From Ensifer adhaerens (GTDB lineage Bacteria > Pseudomonadota > Alphaproteobacteria > Rhizobiales > Rhizobiaceae): a DNA stretch of 64,000 nt. The notes beneath the pieces are model-generated. The model ran no database searches and had not been told where the DNA came from. It saw only the letters and a program-made list of their open reading frames with translations. The stretch lies in the NCBI RefSeq assembly GCF_000697965.2, contig NZ_CP015881.1, positions 434,001-498,000 of the forward strand, read 5' to 3'. A program made the position numbers and the translations under genes. This document shows, in pieces, positions 24,326 to 33,447 of the stretch; position 1 is the first letter of the stretch, and every line of letters begins with the position of its first letter.

Positions 24326-26917
24326 ATGCGCAGACTGACACTCGCCTTCACCCTCCTCGCGATTGCCGCGGTTCCGGCGCAGGCCGGGCCGGCAACGACG
24401 AGCGCCTCAGTCAATTTCCGGGAAGGACCGGGAACCGGCTTCAACAGTCTGGGGACGATCGCCGAGGGAACCGAGGTCGATGTCAAGGAATGCGACGATG
24501 CGGGCACCTGGTGCGCGGTAAGCTTCAATGGCCAGAACGGCTTCGTGAGCGGCAAGTACCTGAACGATGCCGATCCCAAGGGGCTCGGTTGGCCGCGCGC
24601 CTACAAGACCGATAGTGGCGCGACCATCACGCTCTATCAGCCGCAGATCAACGCCTGGAAGGATTTCACCGAACTCGATGCGCTGATCGCCGCCGAATAC
24701 AAGCAGTCCGACGACGCCAAGCCGATCTTCGGCGTGGTTGGCGTTACCGGCAAGACCGATGCCGACAGCGCCTCCGGCCAGGTCGTCGTTTCTGATATCA
24801 AGATGACCGAGATCAACTTCTCCGTCCTCGACCGGAAGGAACTGGCGGATCTGACGCTCGAGGTCGGCAAGCTGATGCCGGTCGGGACGATCACCATTTC
24901 GGAGGACAAGCTGACGGCGAGCCTCGCCGACTACCAGCGGCTCGGCAATGTCGAGGGGTTGAAGGCCGACGCGCCGCCGATCTTTATCAGCAAGAAGCCG
25001 GCGATCCTGGTGCAGACCGACGGCAAGGCCGTGTTTGCCCCGGTCAAGGGCGTCGAGGGGCTCTCCTTCACGGTCAACACCAATTGGGATCTGTTCAAGG
25101 TCGAGGCTGACGCCACTTATTACCTGCGCAACGACAAGTCATGGCTGCAATCGAAGGATCTCGCCTCGGGATGGCAGTCCGCCTCGTCGCTTCCCGACAT
25201 ACTCAGCAAACTGCCGGACGACGACAACTGGAAGGATGCCAAGGCGGCGATCCCGCCGCAGGCGGACAAGGTGATCGTGCCCGACGTGATCTATTCGGAC
25301 AAGCCGTCGGAACTGCTCGCCTTCGACGGTGAGCCGAAACTCGAACAGGTGCCGGGCACCGGTCTCAAGGTTGCGACCAACACCGAGAGCGACGCCTTTT
25401 ACCGTGACGCTGACTCAAGCTGGTACATCCTCGTATCCGGTCGCTGGTTCGCGAGCACCGCGCTCGACGGCCCCTGGACCTTCGCGACGCCCAAGCTGCC
25501 GCAGGACTTCCAGAACATTCCGCAGGATGCCGCCTATTACATGGTGCGCGCGTCCGTTCCCGGTACCTCCGAAAACGCAGAGGCGCGGCTGAAGGCGAGC
25601 ATCCCCGAAAAGGCGCGTGTCTCGCTCGATGGCTCCGTCACGGTGGACGTCGCCTATAGCGGCGACCCGAAGTTCGAAACGATCGACGGGACGTCCCTGA
25701 CCTACGCGGTCAACACCAACGAGACCGTCATCAAGGTCGGCGACAAGTATTTCGTGCTGAAGGACGGGGTCTGGTTCGTCGGCGATGCACCGACCGGGCC
25801 GTTCGCTGTGGCAAAGGCGGTGCCGGACGAGATCTATACCATCCCGCCGTCGTCGCCGATCTACAATGCCACCTATGTGCGCATCTACGATACCGAGCCC
25901 GACGCGGTCTGGTTCGGCTATACGATGGGTTACCTGGGTGCCTATCTCGCCTGGGACACCTTCGTCTACGGCACCGGCTGGTACTATGACGACTATTGGG
26001 ATTACGGCTGGGCCGGTGGCGGTTACTGGCCCTATTATCCACGCCCGGTAACCTATGGCGTCGGCGCCTTCTATAATCCGGCCATCGGTACGTTCGGCCG
26101 CTATGGATATGCCTACGGGCCCTATCGCGGCATTGCTGCCGGTGCGGCCTACAATCCGCGCACGGGCACCTATGTTCGCGGCGTGGCCGGCTACGGACCG
26201 AACGGAGACCGCGGCTTCGTCGCCGCCTACAATCCACGCACAGGCAACGCGGCGATCGCTCGCGGCGGACATAACGTCTACGGAAGCTGGGGCACCGCGT
26301 CCGTCAAGCACGGATCCGATTTTGCCCGCATCAGCGGCGGCTCGACCGCCAATGGCGCCGGCGTCAATTGGCGCACGTCGGACGGGAACCATGGCTTTGT
26401 CGCCGGCGGCAAGGGCGGCGACGTCTATGCCGGCCGTGACGGAAACGTGTATCGTCGTGACGACGGACGATGGCAAAAGCATACGCCCGACGGTTGGCAG
26501 CCAGTCCAGAAGCCTTTGATCCAGGATAGGACCAAGGCGGGCGAGCAATTCTCCGCCAATCATCCGGATGCAGCGGAGAACATCAACCAGAGGATCGAGA
26601 CGCGGCAGCAGGCCGGCCAAGGTGTGGCGCAGGCTGCCCGCGAGCGTGCCCCCGACCATCTGGCGATCGACAATATCGGCCGGCAGCTCGGCAACCAGCG
26701 CAGCTTCGAGCGGCAGTCGTTCGATCAGCGGCCGCTGAATTTCCCGACCGGTGGCGGTGGCGGCTTTGACCGCCCGGGCGGCTTCGGGGGCGGCGGCTTT
26801 GACGGCGGCGGTTTCCAGGGTGGTGGTGGATTTGGCGGTGGGGGTGGCTTCCATGGTGGAGGCGGTTTCCACGGAGGCGGTGGGTTCCACGGTGGCGGTG
26901 GCTTCCGTCGCCGCTGA
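24326..26917 (+). CDS. Exported SH3-domain protein with Gly/Tyr-rich tail, 863 aa
   Basis: Signal peptide (residues 1-20, LAFTLLAIAAVPAQA) is followed by a bacterial SH3 domain (about 22-80, VNFREGPGTGFNSLGTI), which usually binds cell wall. The middle part repeats beta-rich segments (about 230-530). A Tyr/Trp/Gly-rich region follows (about 560-660, with two AAYNPRTG repeats), and the C-terminus is Gly-rich with hexads GGGGFH. The in-frame upstream extension to 24215 lacks a signal peptide start, so the ATG at 24326 after GGAG is used. It heads the plus-strand group with MscS and MltF. Function unknown; an envelope-structural role is inferred. Confidence 0.83.
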   Translation: MRRLTLAFTLLAIAAVPAQAGPATTSASVNFREGPGTGFNSLGTIAEGTEVDVKECDDAGTWCAVSFNGQNGFVSGKYLNDADPKGLGWPRAYKTDSGATITLYQPQINAWKDFTELDALIAAEYKQSDDAKPIFGVVGVTGKTDADSASGQVVVSDIKMTEINFSVLDRKELADLTLEVGKLMPVGTITISEDKLTASLADYQRLGNVEGLKADAPPIFISKKPAILVQTDGKAVFAPVKGVEGLSFTVNTNWDLFKVEADATYYLRNDKSWLQSKDLASGWQSASSLPDILSKLPDDDNWKDAKAAIPPQADKVIVPDVIYSDKPSELLAFDGEPKLEQVPGTGLKVATNTESDAFYRDADSSWYILVSGRWFASTALDGPWTFATPKLPQDFQNIPQDAAYYMVRASVPGTSENAEARLKASIPEKARVSLDGSVTVDVAYSGDPKFETIDGTSLTYAVNTNETVIKVGDKYFVLKDGVWFVGDAPTGPFAVAKAVPDEIYTIPPSSPIYNATYVRIYDTEPDAVWFGYTMGYLGAYLAWDTFVYGTGWYYDDYWDYGWAGGGYWPYYPRPVTYGVGAFYNPAIGTFGRYGYAYGPYRGIAAGAAYNPRTGTYVRGVAGYGPNGDRGFVAAYNPRTGNAAIARGGHNVYGSWGTASVKHGSDFARISGGSTANGAGVNWRTSDGNHGFVAGGKGGDVYAGRDGNVYRRDDGRWQKHTPDGWQPVQKPLIQDRTKAGEQFSANHPDAAENINQRIETRQQAGQGVAQAARERAPDHLAIDNIGRQLGNQRSFERQSFDQRPLNFPTGGGGGFDRPGGFGGGGFDGGGFQGGGGFGGGGGFHGGGGFHGGGGFHGGGGFRRR
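26839..26910 (+). repeat. Tandem 18-bp repeats encoding Gly-rich hexads
   Basis: About four degenerate copies of an 18-bp unit of the form GGTGGTTTCCAYGGWGGN encode (GGGGFH)n at the end of the SH3 protein. Such repeats are prone to copy-number change in-frame. Confidence 0.65.
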
Positions 26918-27019
26918 CCGCGTCGCATTTGGCGTTGACGCAACAGCCCGGTGGTATGTTAGCCTTTGTAAAGATTGGGAGTCGTGCCGGTCGGGGGACG
27001 GGCATGTTCGTCGGGGGTG

Positions 27020-29161
27020 ATGAGAATGGGCTGTGTCGGGTCGTCGGGTCGCTTGCTTATGGGGCCGCTCTTTGGTCTCCTTGCTTTTCTTTCCGCTGTT
27101 TTCGGGCTGGTTTCGCCAGGGCTGGCGCAGGAAGCCGCGCCGGCGGCTCCGCCCGCAAAGGTCCAGCAGCTGATCCAGCTTCTCGATGATCCGGAAGTGA
27201 AACAGTGGCTGTCGACGAAACAGGCCCCGCCCGCCACTGCGGCCGAAGCTCCGGCCGGAACGCCCGCAACCGGTGTCGTGGCGCGTTGGACCGCCGAAAT
27301 CAGGCGTCATCTGACCGGCATCGGCAACGCCGTGCCGCGTGTCCTTCCGGAAATGCAGGCGGCGCGCCAGCGCCTTTCCGGCGACATGGAGAGCCATGGC
27401 GCCGCTCCCATCCTCAAAGGGTTTTTCCTGATCCTGGCGATCGGCTACGGCGCCGAATATCTCCTGCGCTGGCTGCTCGGACGCAGCCTGAAGGGGGCGG
27501 TGCTGACGGGGCCGGCCCGCACCATGCTCACACGGCTTCTGCCGCTTATCGTTTTTGCGGCTGCCAGCATGTCGGTGCTGGCGATCGCCGACTGGCCGAC
27601 GCGGCTGGAAACGACGATCGCGCCGCTGCTCGGCGCCTGGATCGGAGCACGCCTTTTGATGATCATCGCCTCGGCGGTCCTGACGGGGGGACCGGTCAAC
27701 GAGGGGAATGCGGACGGGCGAGGCGGTTACCTCTCGCTCACGCCCGATGAGGCCAGCTTCTGGCACCGGCATGCCCTATGGCTGATCGGTGGCGGGGCGC
27801 TCGTCTGGGGTGTCGGCGACGCGATGAGCGCGTTGTCGATTTCCGCGGACGTGCGCAATCTCATCACCGCGCTTCTTGGGCTCGTGGTCCTCGCGCTCGG
27901 GATCCTCACAGTCGTGCGGCGTCCGGTGGGGGCCGTTGTCGGTTCGCGCCGTATCGTCGGCAACGTGTTCCTGGTTGCGTTCCTGATCGTGCTTTGGCTG
28001 CTTTGGGTCGCCGGCATGGACGTGCTGTTCTGGATCGGCCTTTACGTGATCGGCTTGCCGCCGCTGCTGCGTTTCACGAGCGCCTTTACCAAGACGATGC
28101 TGGATAGCTCGGCAGAGGACGATGCGCGCGTGGTGCGCAACATCTTCATCGAGCGCGGGGCACGGCTGCTGGTCATCGCGCTTGCCGCCGGCTGGCTGGC
28201 GCTCGTCTTCAAGGTCAGCGCCACGTCTATGATGCAGGACGACGCCTTCAATCGGGTGTTCCGCGGCGTCCTGGCGGGTATCGTCATCCTGCTGGCTGCA
28301 GATCTGGTCTGGCAGCTCGTCAAGGGTTTCATCAACCTGCGCGTCAAGCAGGCCAATCACGCGACCGAGGATCCGGCCGAGCGCGCCCGCAACACCCGCC
28401 TGATGACGTTGCTGCCGATCCTGCGTAACTTTCTGGCAGCCTTCATCGCGATCGTGGCCGTGCTGATGGTGCTCTCCGGCCTTGGGGTGGAAATCGGCCC
28501 GCTGATTGCCGGCGCCGGTGTCTTCGGCGTGGCGATCGGCTTCGGCTCGCAGACGCTGGTCAAGGACGTCATCAGCGGCATCTTCTATATGATGGACGAT
28601 GCCTTCCGCATCGGCGAATACATCCAGAGCGGCAGCTACAAGGGCACGGTCGAATCCTTCAGCATTCGCTCGGTCAAGCTCCGGCATCATCGCGGTCCCG
28701 TGTTCACGGTGCCTTTCGGCTCGCTCGGCGCGGTGCAGAACATGAGCCGCGACTGGGTGATCGACAAGTTCCTGATCAACGTTTCCTTCGATGCCGACGT
28801 CGCCAAGGTGAAGAAACTGGTGAAGGGCATCGGCGCCAAGCTGCTCGAAGATCCGGATATCGGGCCGCTGATCCTGGAAACGGTCAAGATGAAGGGTGTC
28901 GAGAACTTTGGCGACTACGGCATGACCTTGAGTTTCGCCATGAAGACGAAGCCGGGGGCACAGACCCAGGTCCGGCGCCGGGCGCAGGTGATGATCAAGG
29001 AATCCTTCAAGGAAAACGGCATCAACTTCGCCTCGCCGACCGTGCAGGTGGCGGGCGACGAGCAGCAGCAATCCGTCGCCGCGGCCGCCGCGACCCGCGA
29101 CGCCATCGCCAAGAAGAATGCGGCCGCCGCGCTTGGCGAAGGCGGTCCGCCGCAGGAATAG
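27020..29161 (+). CDS. Mechanosensitive ion channel, MscS family with long N-terminal region, 713 aa
   Basis: Opens under membrane tension. A signal-like segment (ending GLVSPGLAQ) and a periplasmic region come first, then multiple membrane helices (about residues 135-480). The MscS core is unmistakable: PLIAGAGVFGVAIGFGSQTL and VKDVISGIFYMMDD, then the beta domain VPFGSLGAVQN. The frame is open to 26975; the ATG at 27020 follows GGGGGTG. It resembles large YbdG/KefA-like members rather than compact MscS. It lies 102 bp after the SH3 protein and 36 bp before MltF-like. Confidence 0.9.
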   Translation: MRMGCVGSSGRLLMGPLFGLLAFLSAVFGLVSPGLAQEAAPAAPPAKVQQLIQLLDDPEVKQWLSTKQAPPATAAEAPAGTPATGVVARWTAEIRRHLTGIGNAVPRVLPEMQAARQRLSGDMESHGAAPILKGFFLILAIGYGAEYLLRWLLGRSLKGAVLTGPARTMLTRLLPLIVFAAASMSVLAIADWPTRLETTIAPLLGAWIGARLLMIIASAVLTGGPVNEGNADGRGGYLSLTPDEASFWHRHALWLIGGGALVWGVGDAMSALSISADVRNLITALLGLVVLALGILTVVRRPVGAVVGSRRIVGNVFLVAFLIVLWLLWVAGMDVLFWIGLYVIGLPPLLRFTSAFTKTMLDSSAEDDARVVRNIFIERGARLLVIALAAGWLALVFKVSATSMMQDDAFNRVFRGVLAGIVILLAADLVWQLVKGFINLRVKQANHATEDPAERARNTRLMTLLPILRNFLAAFIAIVAVLMVLSGLGVEIGPLIAGAGVFGVAIGFGSQTLVKDVISGIFYMMDDAFRIGEYIQSGSYKGTVESFSIRSVKLRHHRGPVFTVPFGSLGAVQNMSRDWVIDKFLINVSFDADVAKVKKLVKGIGAKLLEDPDIGPLILETVKMKGVENFGDYGMTLSFAMKTKPGAQTQVRRRAQVMIKESFKENGINFASPTVQVAGDEQQQSVAAAAATRDAIAKKNAAAALGEGGPPQE

Positions 29162-29197
29162 CATTTCGGCAACAGGGTTCTCGGGCTGGGGGCTGAC

Positions 29198-30652
29198 ATG
29201 AAACGCGTTCTCTTGGGGCTGCTGCTTCTCGTGTTCTTCACGGGAAGCGGCGCCTTGGCACAGTCGAATGAGCAATTCCTTCGCTCGATGTTCGTCCCCC
29301 ACAAGGACGACTTCGACGGCATGGAAAAGCGGCGCGTGATCCGCATCATCGTGCCTTTCAGCAAGACCATCTATTTCCTCGATCGTGGCCAGCAATTTGG
29401 CACGGCCGTCGACTTCGGAACGGCGCTCGAAAACGAACTCAACAAGGGGAAGAAGAAGCAGATCGACAAGATCCGCGTCGGGTTCCTGCCGATGCCGCGG
29501 GCGCGTCTGCTCTCGGCGCTCGAAGAAGGGCTTGGCGATATCGTCATGGCCAATCTGACGATAACCGAGACGCGGCTTGCAAAGGTCGATTTCACCGCGC
29601 CGCTGTTCGACGAAGCCAAGGAGGTGCTGGTCACCGGCCCTTCGGCGCCGGCGATCACAAGCGTCGACGATTTGAGCGGGCAGGAACTGCATGTGCGCCG
29701 ATCGAGCAGTTATTACGAGCACCTGGCGGCGCTCAGCGCCGGCTTCGAAGAGGCCGGTCGCGCGCCGATCACGCTGAAGGACATGGATGAGAACCTCGAG
29801 GACGAAGACGTCCTGGAGATGATCAATGCCGGCCTGCTGCCCTGGACGGTCGTCGACAAATACAAGGCGGACATCTGGGTGAAGGTGTTCACCGACCTCG
29901 AGGTGCGCGACGACATCGTCGTTTCCGACCACGGGGAGATCGCCTGGGCGATCCGCAAGGGCAGCCCCAAGCTTAAAGGTGTGCTCGACGACTTCGTCAA
30001 GACCCACAAGGTCGGGACGACCTTCGGCAACATCCTGAGGAGCACCTATTACAAGGGCGACAAGATGCTGAAGCGCGCCTATGCGCCAGCCGATGTCGAA
30101 CGTTTCAAGCAGCTCGTGGAAATCTTCCGCACGCACGGGAAGACCTATTCCTTCGACCACCTGATGCTGATGGCGCAGGGCTACCAGGAGTCGCAGCTTG
30201 ATCAGTCCCGCCGCAGCCACAGGGGCGCGGTCGGCATCATGCAGTTGCTGCCATCGACCGCTGCGGACAAGGCCGTCAACATTCGCGGCATCGATAAGGA
30301 CGAGAACCTCAACGTCGAAGCGGGCTCGAAATATCTGCGCTACCTTGTCGATACCTACATCGACGACCCGGCCGTCACGCCGAAAAACCAGATGCTGTTT
30401 GCCTTCGCGGCCTACAATGCCGGACCGGGGAACCTGCGCAAGTTCAGGGCCAAGGCCAAGGATATGGGGCTCGACCCGAACCTCTGGTTCGGCAATGTCG
30501 AGAATGCGGCGGCGGCGATCGTTGGGCGCGAGACGGTGCAATACGTCAGCAATATCTACAAATACTATGTCGCCTATAGCCTGCTCTCGGAGCATGATAC
30601 GGAAACCACGGTCGAGAAGGCCGGCAGCACAGGGGTGGCTGCAACGCCTTAG
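29198..30652 (+). CDS. MltF-like lytic transglycosylase with solute-binding domain, 484 aa
   Basis: Cleaves peptidoglycan. A signal peptide (residues 1-21, ending GALA) precedes a family-3 solute-binding domain (about 45-280) and a C-terminal SLT domain (about 318-470). The catalytic Glu is Glu331 in AQGYQESQLDQS. RGAVGIMQLLPST and AAYNAGPGNL are hallmark SLT motifs. The domain order equals that of E. coli MltF. It follows the MscS gene by 36 bp. Confidence 0.92.
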   Translation: MKRVLLGLLLLVFFTGSGALAQSNEQFLRSMFVPHKDDFDGMEKRRVIRIIVPFSKTIYFLDRGQQFGTAVDFGTALENELNKGKKKQIDKIRVGFLPMPRARLLSALEEGLGDIVMANLTITETRLAKVDFTAPLFDEAKEVLVTGPSAPAITSVDDLSGQELHVRRSSSYYEHLAALSAGFEEAGRAPITLKDMDENLEDEDVLEMINAGLLPWTVVDKYKADIWVKVFTDLEVRDDIVVSDHGEIAWAIRKGSPKLKGVLDDFVKTHKVGTTFGNILRSTYYKGDKMLKRAYAPADVERFKQLVEIFRTHGKTYSFDHLMLMAQGYQESQLDQSRRSHRGAVGIMQLLPSTAADKAVNIRGIDKDENLNVEAGSKYLRYLVDTYIDDPAVTPKNQMLFAFAAYNAGPGNLRKFRAKAKDMGLDPNLWFGNVENAAAAIVGRETVQYVSNIYKYYVAYSLLSEHDTETTVEKAGSTGVAATP

Positions 30653-30755
30653 CGAACGCGGCGGCGCGATCTGGCCGCGCTGGAAGAAGAGAAACGAAAC
30701 AAGGAGTGGCAGGCACGGAGCGGTCCACGGACGGCGATGGGGCTGCCAGGTGATC

Positions 30756-31037
30756 ATGGTGAAAAACATCCGCAGCCTTGGCGGGCTGTTTGGCCTGCTT
30801 GCTCTGTCCGCGGTGACGCTTGCGGGCTGCACGACGCCGGACCTGGAGCCGATCCCCGGCAGCATCACCTATGGCGGGCAGCCGCGCACGAAGCTGACGA
30901 AGGCGCCCGTCGGCAGCATCGTCCCGCACCGCTTCACGAGCGGCAACAGCTTCGTTCAGGAAACCTATGTCATCGAGCCGGACCGTTCGCTGAAACTGAT
31001 CCGCCGGGACTACTACGATTTGCCGATCGACCGATGA
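30756..31037 (+). CDS. Small lipoprotein, 93 aa
   Basis: Signal peptide with lipobox VTLAGC (Cys25) is followed by a short polar region (PGSITYGGQPRTKL; SFVQETYVIEPDRSLKLI). The only in-frame ATG with a plausible RBS (AGGTGAT) is at 30756. It sits 103 bp after the transglycosylase gene. The family is not recognised; lipoproteins of this size next to a transglycosylase may help envelope remodelling, which is inference. Confidence 0.75.
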   Translation: MVKNIRSLGGLFGLLALSAVTLAGCTTPDLEPIPGSITYGGQPRTKLTKAPVGSIVPHRFTSGNSFVQETYVIEPDRSLKLIRRDYYDLPIDR

Positions 31038-31184
31038 ACCGCTGGCGGTCGGGCCTGGTATCCCCTTGGCTGCAGATGGCGGCGCGGACGCATGCTTTCC
31101 TCTCCCGCGATCCCACCGGAATGCGGCAAGCTCCCGGCGCGGTCGGTTGACAGGCCGCCGCGGAGAAACGATAGCTCGCTGCGG

Positions 31185-32282
31185 ATGAAGATCGCCTTTT
31201 ACGCACCGCTGAAATCCCCTGACCATCCCGTGCCTTCGGGTGATCGCTTGATGGCGCGCATGCTGGTTGCAGCACTCCGTGCGGGAGGGCACGAGGTCGC
31301 GGTCGTCTCGGACCTGCGCAGCTTCATGGCGGCCGCGTCGGACGTAGATTTTCGTGAACTGGAGCAAGCGGCGGCAGGTGAGATCACCCGCCTCCGGCAG
31401 GGCTGGATGCGCGACGGCGCCCCCGATCTATGGTTCTGCTACCATCCCTACTACAAGGCGCCGGACCTGCTCGGCCCTTCGCTTTCCGCCGAATTCACCA
31501 TCCCCTACGTAACGGCAGAAGCCTCCTACTCGGCGCGGCGAAACGAGGGCGTGCGCGCGATCGCCCAACGCCACGTGCTCCAGGCCATCGAGCAGGCGGC
31601 AGTCAACATCTGCATGACGCGCCGGGACCGGGATGGCCTGCTGGAGGCCGCGCCCGACTGCCGCCACGCGATGCTTGCACCCTTCATCGATGCGGCCCCT
31701 TTCGTGCCGGGCGGCGGAAGCACGGATGACCTCTGCCGCATGGTCGTAGTCGCCATGATGCGCAGCGGCGACAAGCTGGACAGCTACCGCATGCTGGCGC
31801 AATCGCTGACACACATCGCCGATAGCCGCTGGACCCTGACGATCGTCGGCGACGGTCCGTGCCGCGACGAGGTGCAACAGGCCTTCTCGGCCTTGCCGTC
31901 CGACCGGCTGGACTGGCGCGGCGAAAGGAGCGCTGCCGATCTGCCGGCTATCCTTGCCGGCAGCGACCTCTACGTTTGGCCGGGCTGCGGCGAGGCCTAT
32001 GGGCTTGCCTATCTCGAAGCTCAGGCGGCGGGCCTGCCAGTCGTTGCGCAGAATACCGCCGGCGTGCCGGAAGTGGTCAGGGACGGCGAGACAGGGATCC
32101 TTACGCCCGACGGCGATGCCACCGCCTTTGCGGCGGCGATGCGCGCGCTGATAGAGGATCCGGTCCTTCGGCGGAGATTGGGTACGGCTGCCGGACGGTT
32201 CGTCCACGACGAACGTTCCTTCCCTGCCGCGGCGCGGCGGCTGCGCACGATATTTGACGAGCATCTGGAGGCGACGGCATGA
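31185..32282 (+). CDS. Glycosyltransferase, GT4 fold, 365 aa
   Basis: GT-B glycosyltransferase. Early residues KIAFYAPLKSPDHPVPSGD form the N-terminal Rossmann half; C-terminal signatures include LTIVGDGP and GEAYGLAYLEAQAAGLPVV, the E-x7-E nucleotide-sugar site region. The frame is open to 31092; the ATG at 31185 begins the domain. The stop overlaps the next ATG (ATGA). It marks the start of the polysaccharide-like region. The sugar donor is unknown. Confidence 0.88.
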   Translation: MKIAFYAPLKSPDHPVPSGDRLMARMLVAALRAGGHEVAVVSDLRSFMAAASDVDFRELEQAAAGEITRLRQGWMRDGAPDLWFCYHPYYKAPDLLGPSLSAEFTIPYVTAEASYSARRNEGVRAIAQRHVLQAIEQAAVNICMTRRDRDGLLEAAPDCRHAMLAPFIDAAPFVPGGGSTDDLCRMVVVAMMRSGDKLDSYRMLAQSLTHIADSRWTLTIVGDGPCRDEVQQAFSALPSDRLDWRGERSAADLPAILAGSDLYVWPGCGEAYGLAYLEAQAAGLPVVAQNTAGVPEVVRDGETGILTPDGDATAFAAAMRALIEDPVLRRRLGTAAGRFVHDERSFPAAARRLRTIFDEHLEATA

Positions 32283-33043
32283 GACGACCCCATTGGCAGC
32301 AGCTTGCCGTCGCGCTCGACCGCGTGGCCGCGTCCGGTCGACAGGTTGATTTCTGGCTGCGGGACGACGACGCCGCCGAGCCGACGGCAGGTCTCGACCG
32401 CCTGTTGTCGCTGGTTGACAAGCACCTGGTTCCGGTGGTCATCGCCGTGCCGCCCGCGCTGACGGGCGAGGCGCTTGCGCGCCGCCTCGATGGACATGCC
32501 GGCGTCAGCGTCGCGGTGCACGGCTGGGCGCACCGCAACCATGCTCCGCCCGAGGAAAAGAAACAGGAACTCGGCGCGCACCGGCCACGCTCAACGGTTC
32601 TCGATGAACTCACGGAGGGTTACGCGCGTCTCCAGGCGCTGTTTCCGCGCAGCTTTGTGCCGATGCTGGTGCCGCCGTGGAACCGGATCGACGGCGCGCT
32701 TCTGGATGACCTGCCCGGGGTCGGTTTTGCGGCGCTGTCGGTCTTCGGTCCGGAAAAACCCTCGCTCTTCAAGCTCGTCAACACCCATGCCGATGTGATG
32801 GATTGGCAGGGAACACGCGGCTGCCGCGAGCACGCGGCGATTGTAGCAGACATCATCGCCAGGCTAAGGCAGATCTGCGGTGACGATGAAAAGAGGCGGG
32901 ATCAGGCCGGGCGAACCATCGGAGTGCTCACCCATCATCTGGTTCACGACGCCGGCGTTTGGTCCTTCATGGAGGAGCTCTTCACGCTTACGGCCGCGCA
33001 TCCGGCCTGTCGCTGGCGGACCGGAGCCGATCTCATAGCTTAA
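32279..33043 (+). CDS. Polysaccharide deacetylase-family protein, 254 aa
   Basis: NodB-like/CE4-related fold, as judged from the first motif RDDDA (residues 28-32) and the metal His cluster HGWAHRNH (His81, His85, His88). VPPWNR and VLTHHLVHD provide later family motifs. It overlaps the glycosyltransferase stop by 4 bp. The likely function is N-deacetylation of a glycan; the exact substrate is unknown. Confidence 0.82.
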   Translation: MRRPHWQQLAVALDRVAASGRQVDFWLRDDDAAEPTAGLDRLLSLVDKHLVPVVIAVPPALTGEALARRLDGHAGVSVAVHGWAHRNHAPPEEKKQELGAHRPRSTVLDELTEGYARLQALFPRSFVPMLVPPWNRIDGALLDDLPGVGFAALSVFGPEKPSLFKLVNTHADVMDWQGTRGCREHAAIVADIIARLRQICGDDEKRRDQAGRTIGVLTHHLVHDAGVWSFMEELFTLTAAHPACRWRTGADLIA

Positions 33044-33168
33044 TGATCCTTTCGCTGGCGGAAGCGTAGTTTGGCCAGCTGCCGCGACAAACAGTAGGGA
33101 CGCTTGCCGCCATGTCAGGGAGGCGCGGCCGTCGGATGCGACGGCCCATGTTTTGCTGGAACACCACC

Positions 33169-33351
33169 TCAGCCGCTACCGGGTACGACAGTGTCGTCAT
33201 CGTTGTCCGGCAGCAACCCTGAGCCGGGGGTCTTGGTCTTGTCGGTCAGTCGATCCTTTGCATGAGGACCTGCGGTTGGAAGATGCTGCCCACCCGACGG
33301 ATCCTTGCCGGTTTCCTCGATCGCCTGCTGGGCCTTCTTGTCCTTGCTCAT
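33169..33351 (-). CDS. Small hydrophilic protein under a stress-type promoter, 60 aa
   Basis: Highly polar peptide rich in Lys, Asp and Gly (MSKDKKAQQAIEETGKDPSG), likely disordered. The ATG at 33351 follows AAGGAG by 7 bp. A longer in-frame start at 33384 is unsupported. Similar small hydrophilic stress proteins are common in rhizobia. The upstream GGAAC-N18-TT element fits general-stress control. Confidence 0.75.
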   Translation of the reverse strand: MSKDKKAQQAIEETGKDPSGGQHLPTAGPHAKDRLTDKTKTPGSGLLPDNDDDTVVPGSG

Positions 33352-33377
33352 GCGGTGCTCCTTCTTTGGAAAGAAGG

Positions 33378-33402
33378 AATCCACGAGGCGTGAAATAGTT
33401 CC
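33378..33402 (-). promoter_or_regulatory. Candidate EcfG/RpoE2 general-stress promoter
   Basis: Minus strand: GGAAC (33402-33398), 18-bp spacer, TT (33379-33378). This equals the consensus spacing described for the alphaproteobacterial ECF sigma factor RpoE2/EcfG. The expected transcription start would be about 20 bp before the ATG at 33351. Confidence 0.55.
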
Positions 33403-33447
33403 GGCCCGAATTTCGGGTAAAGGACATCCCGACGCGATTTCAGATGC

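Noticed and set aside
26839..26910. CRISPR-like short repeats
   Set aside because: Period is 18 bp without spacers and lies inside a Gly-rich coding sequence.
25415..27772. 785-codon minus-strand frame over the SH3 protein
   Set aside because: Reverse-strand translation of Gly/Ala-rich sequence; the plus-strand product has a signal peptide and SH3 domain.
27776..30868. 1030-codon minus-strand frame over MscS and MltF
   Set aside because: Antisense shadow: spans three clear plus-strand genes and has no family content.
31505..31520. Possible sixth copy of the 17-bp site (CTACGTAACGGCAG)
   Set aside because: Only the GTAAC core matches, it lies inside a glycosyltransferase gene and lacks the ACGTACTT half.
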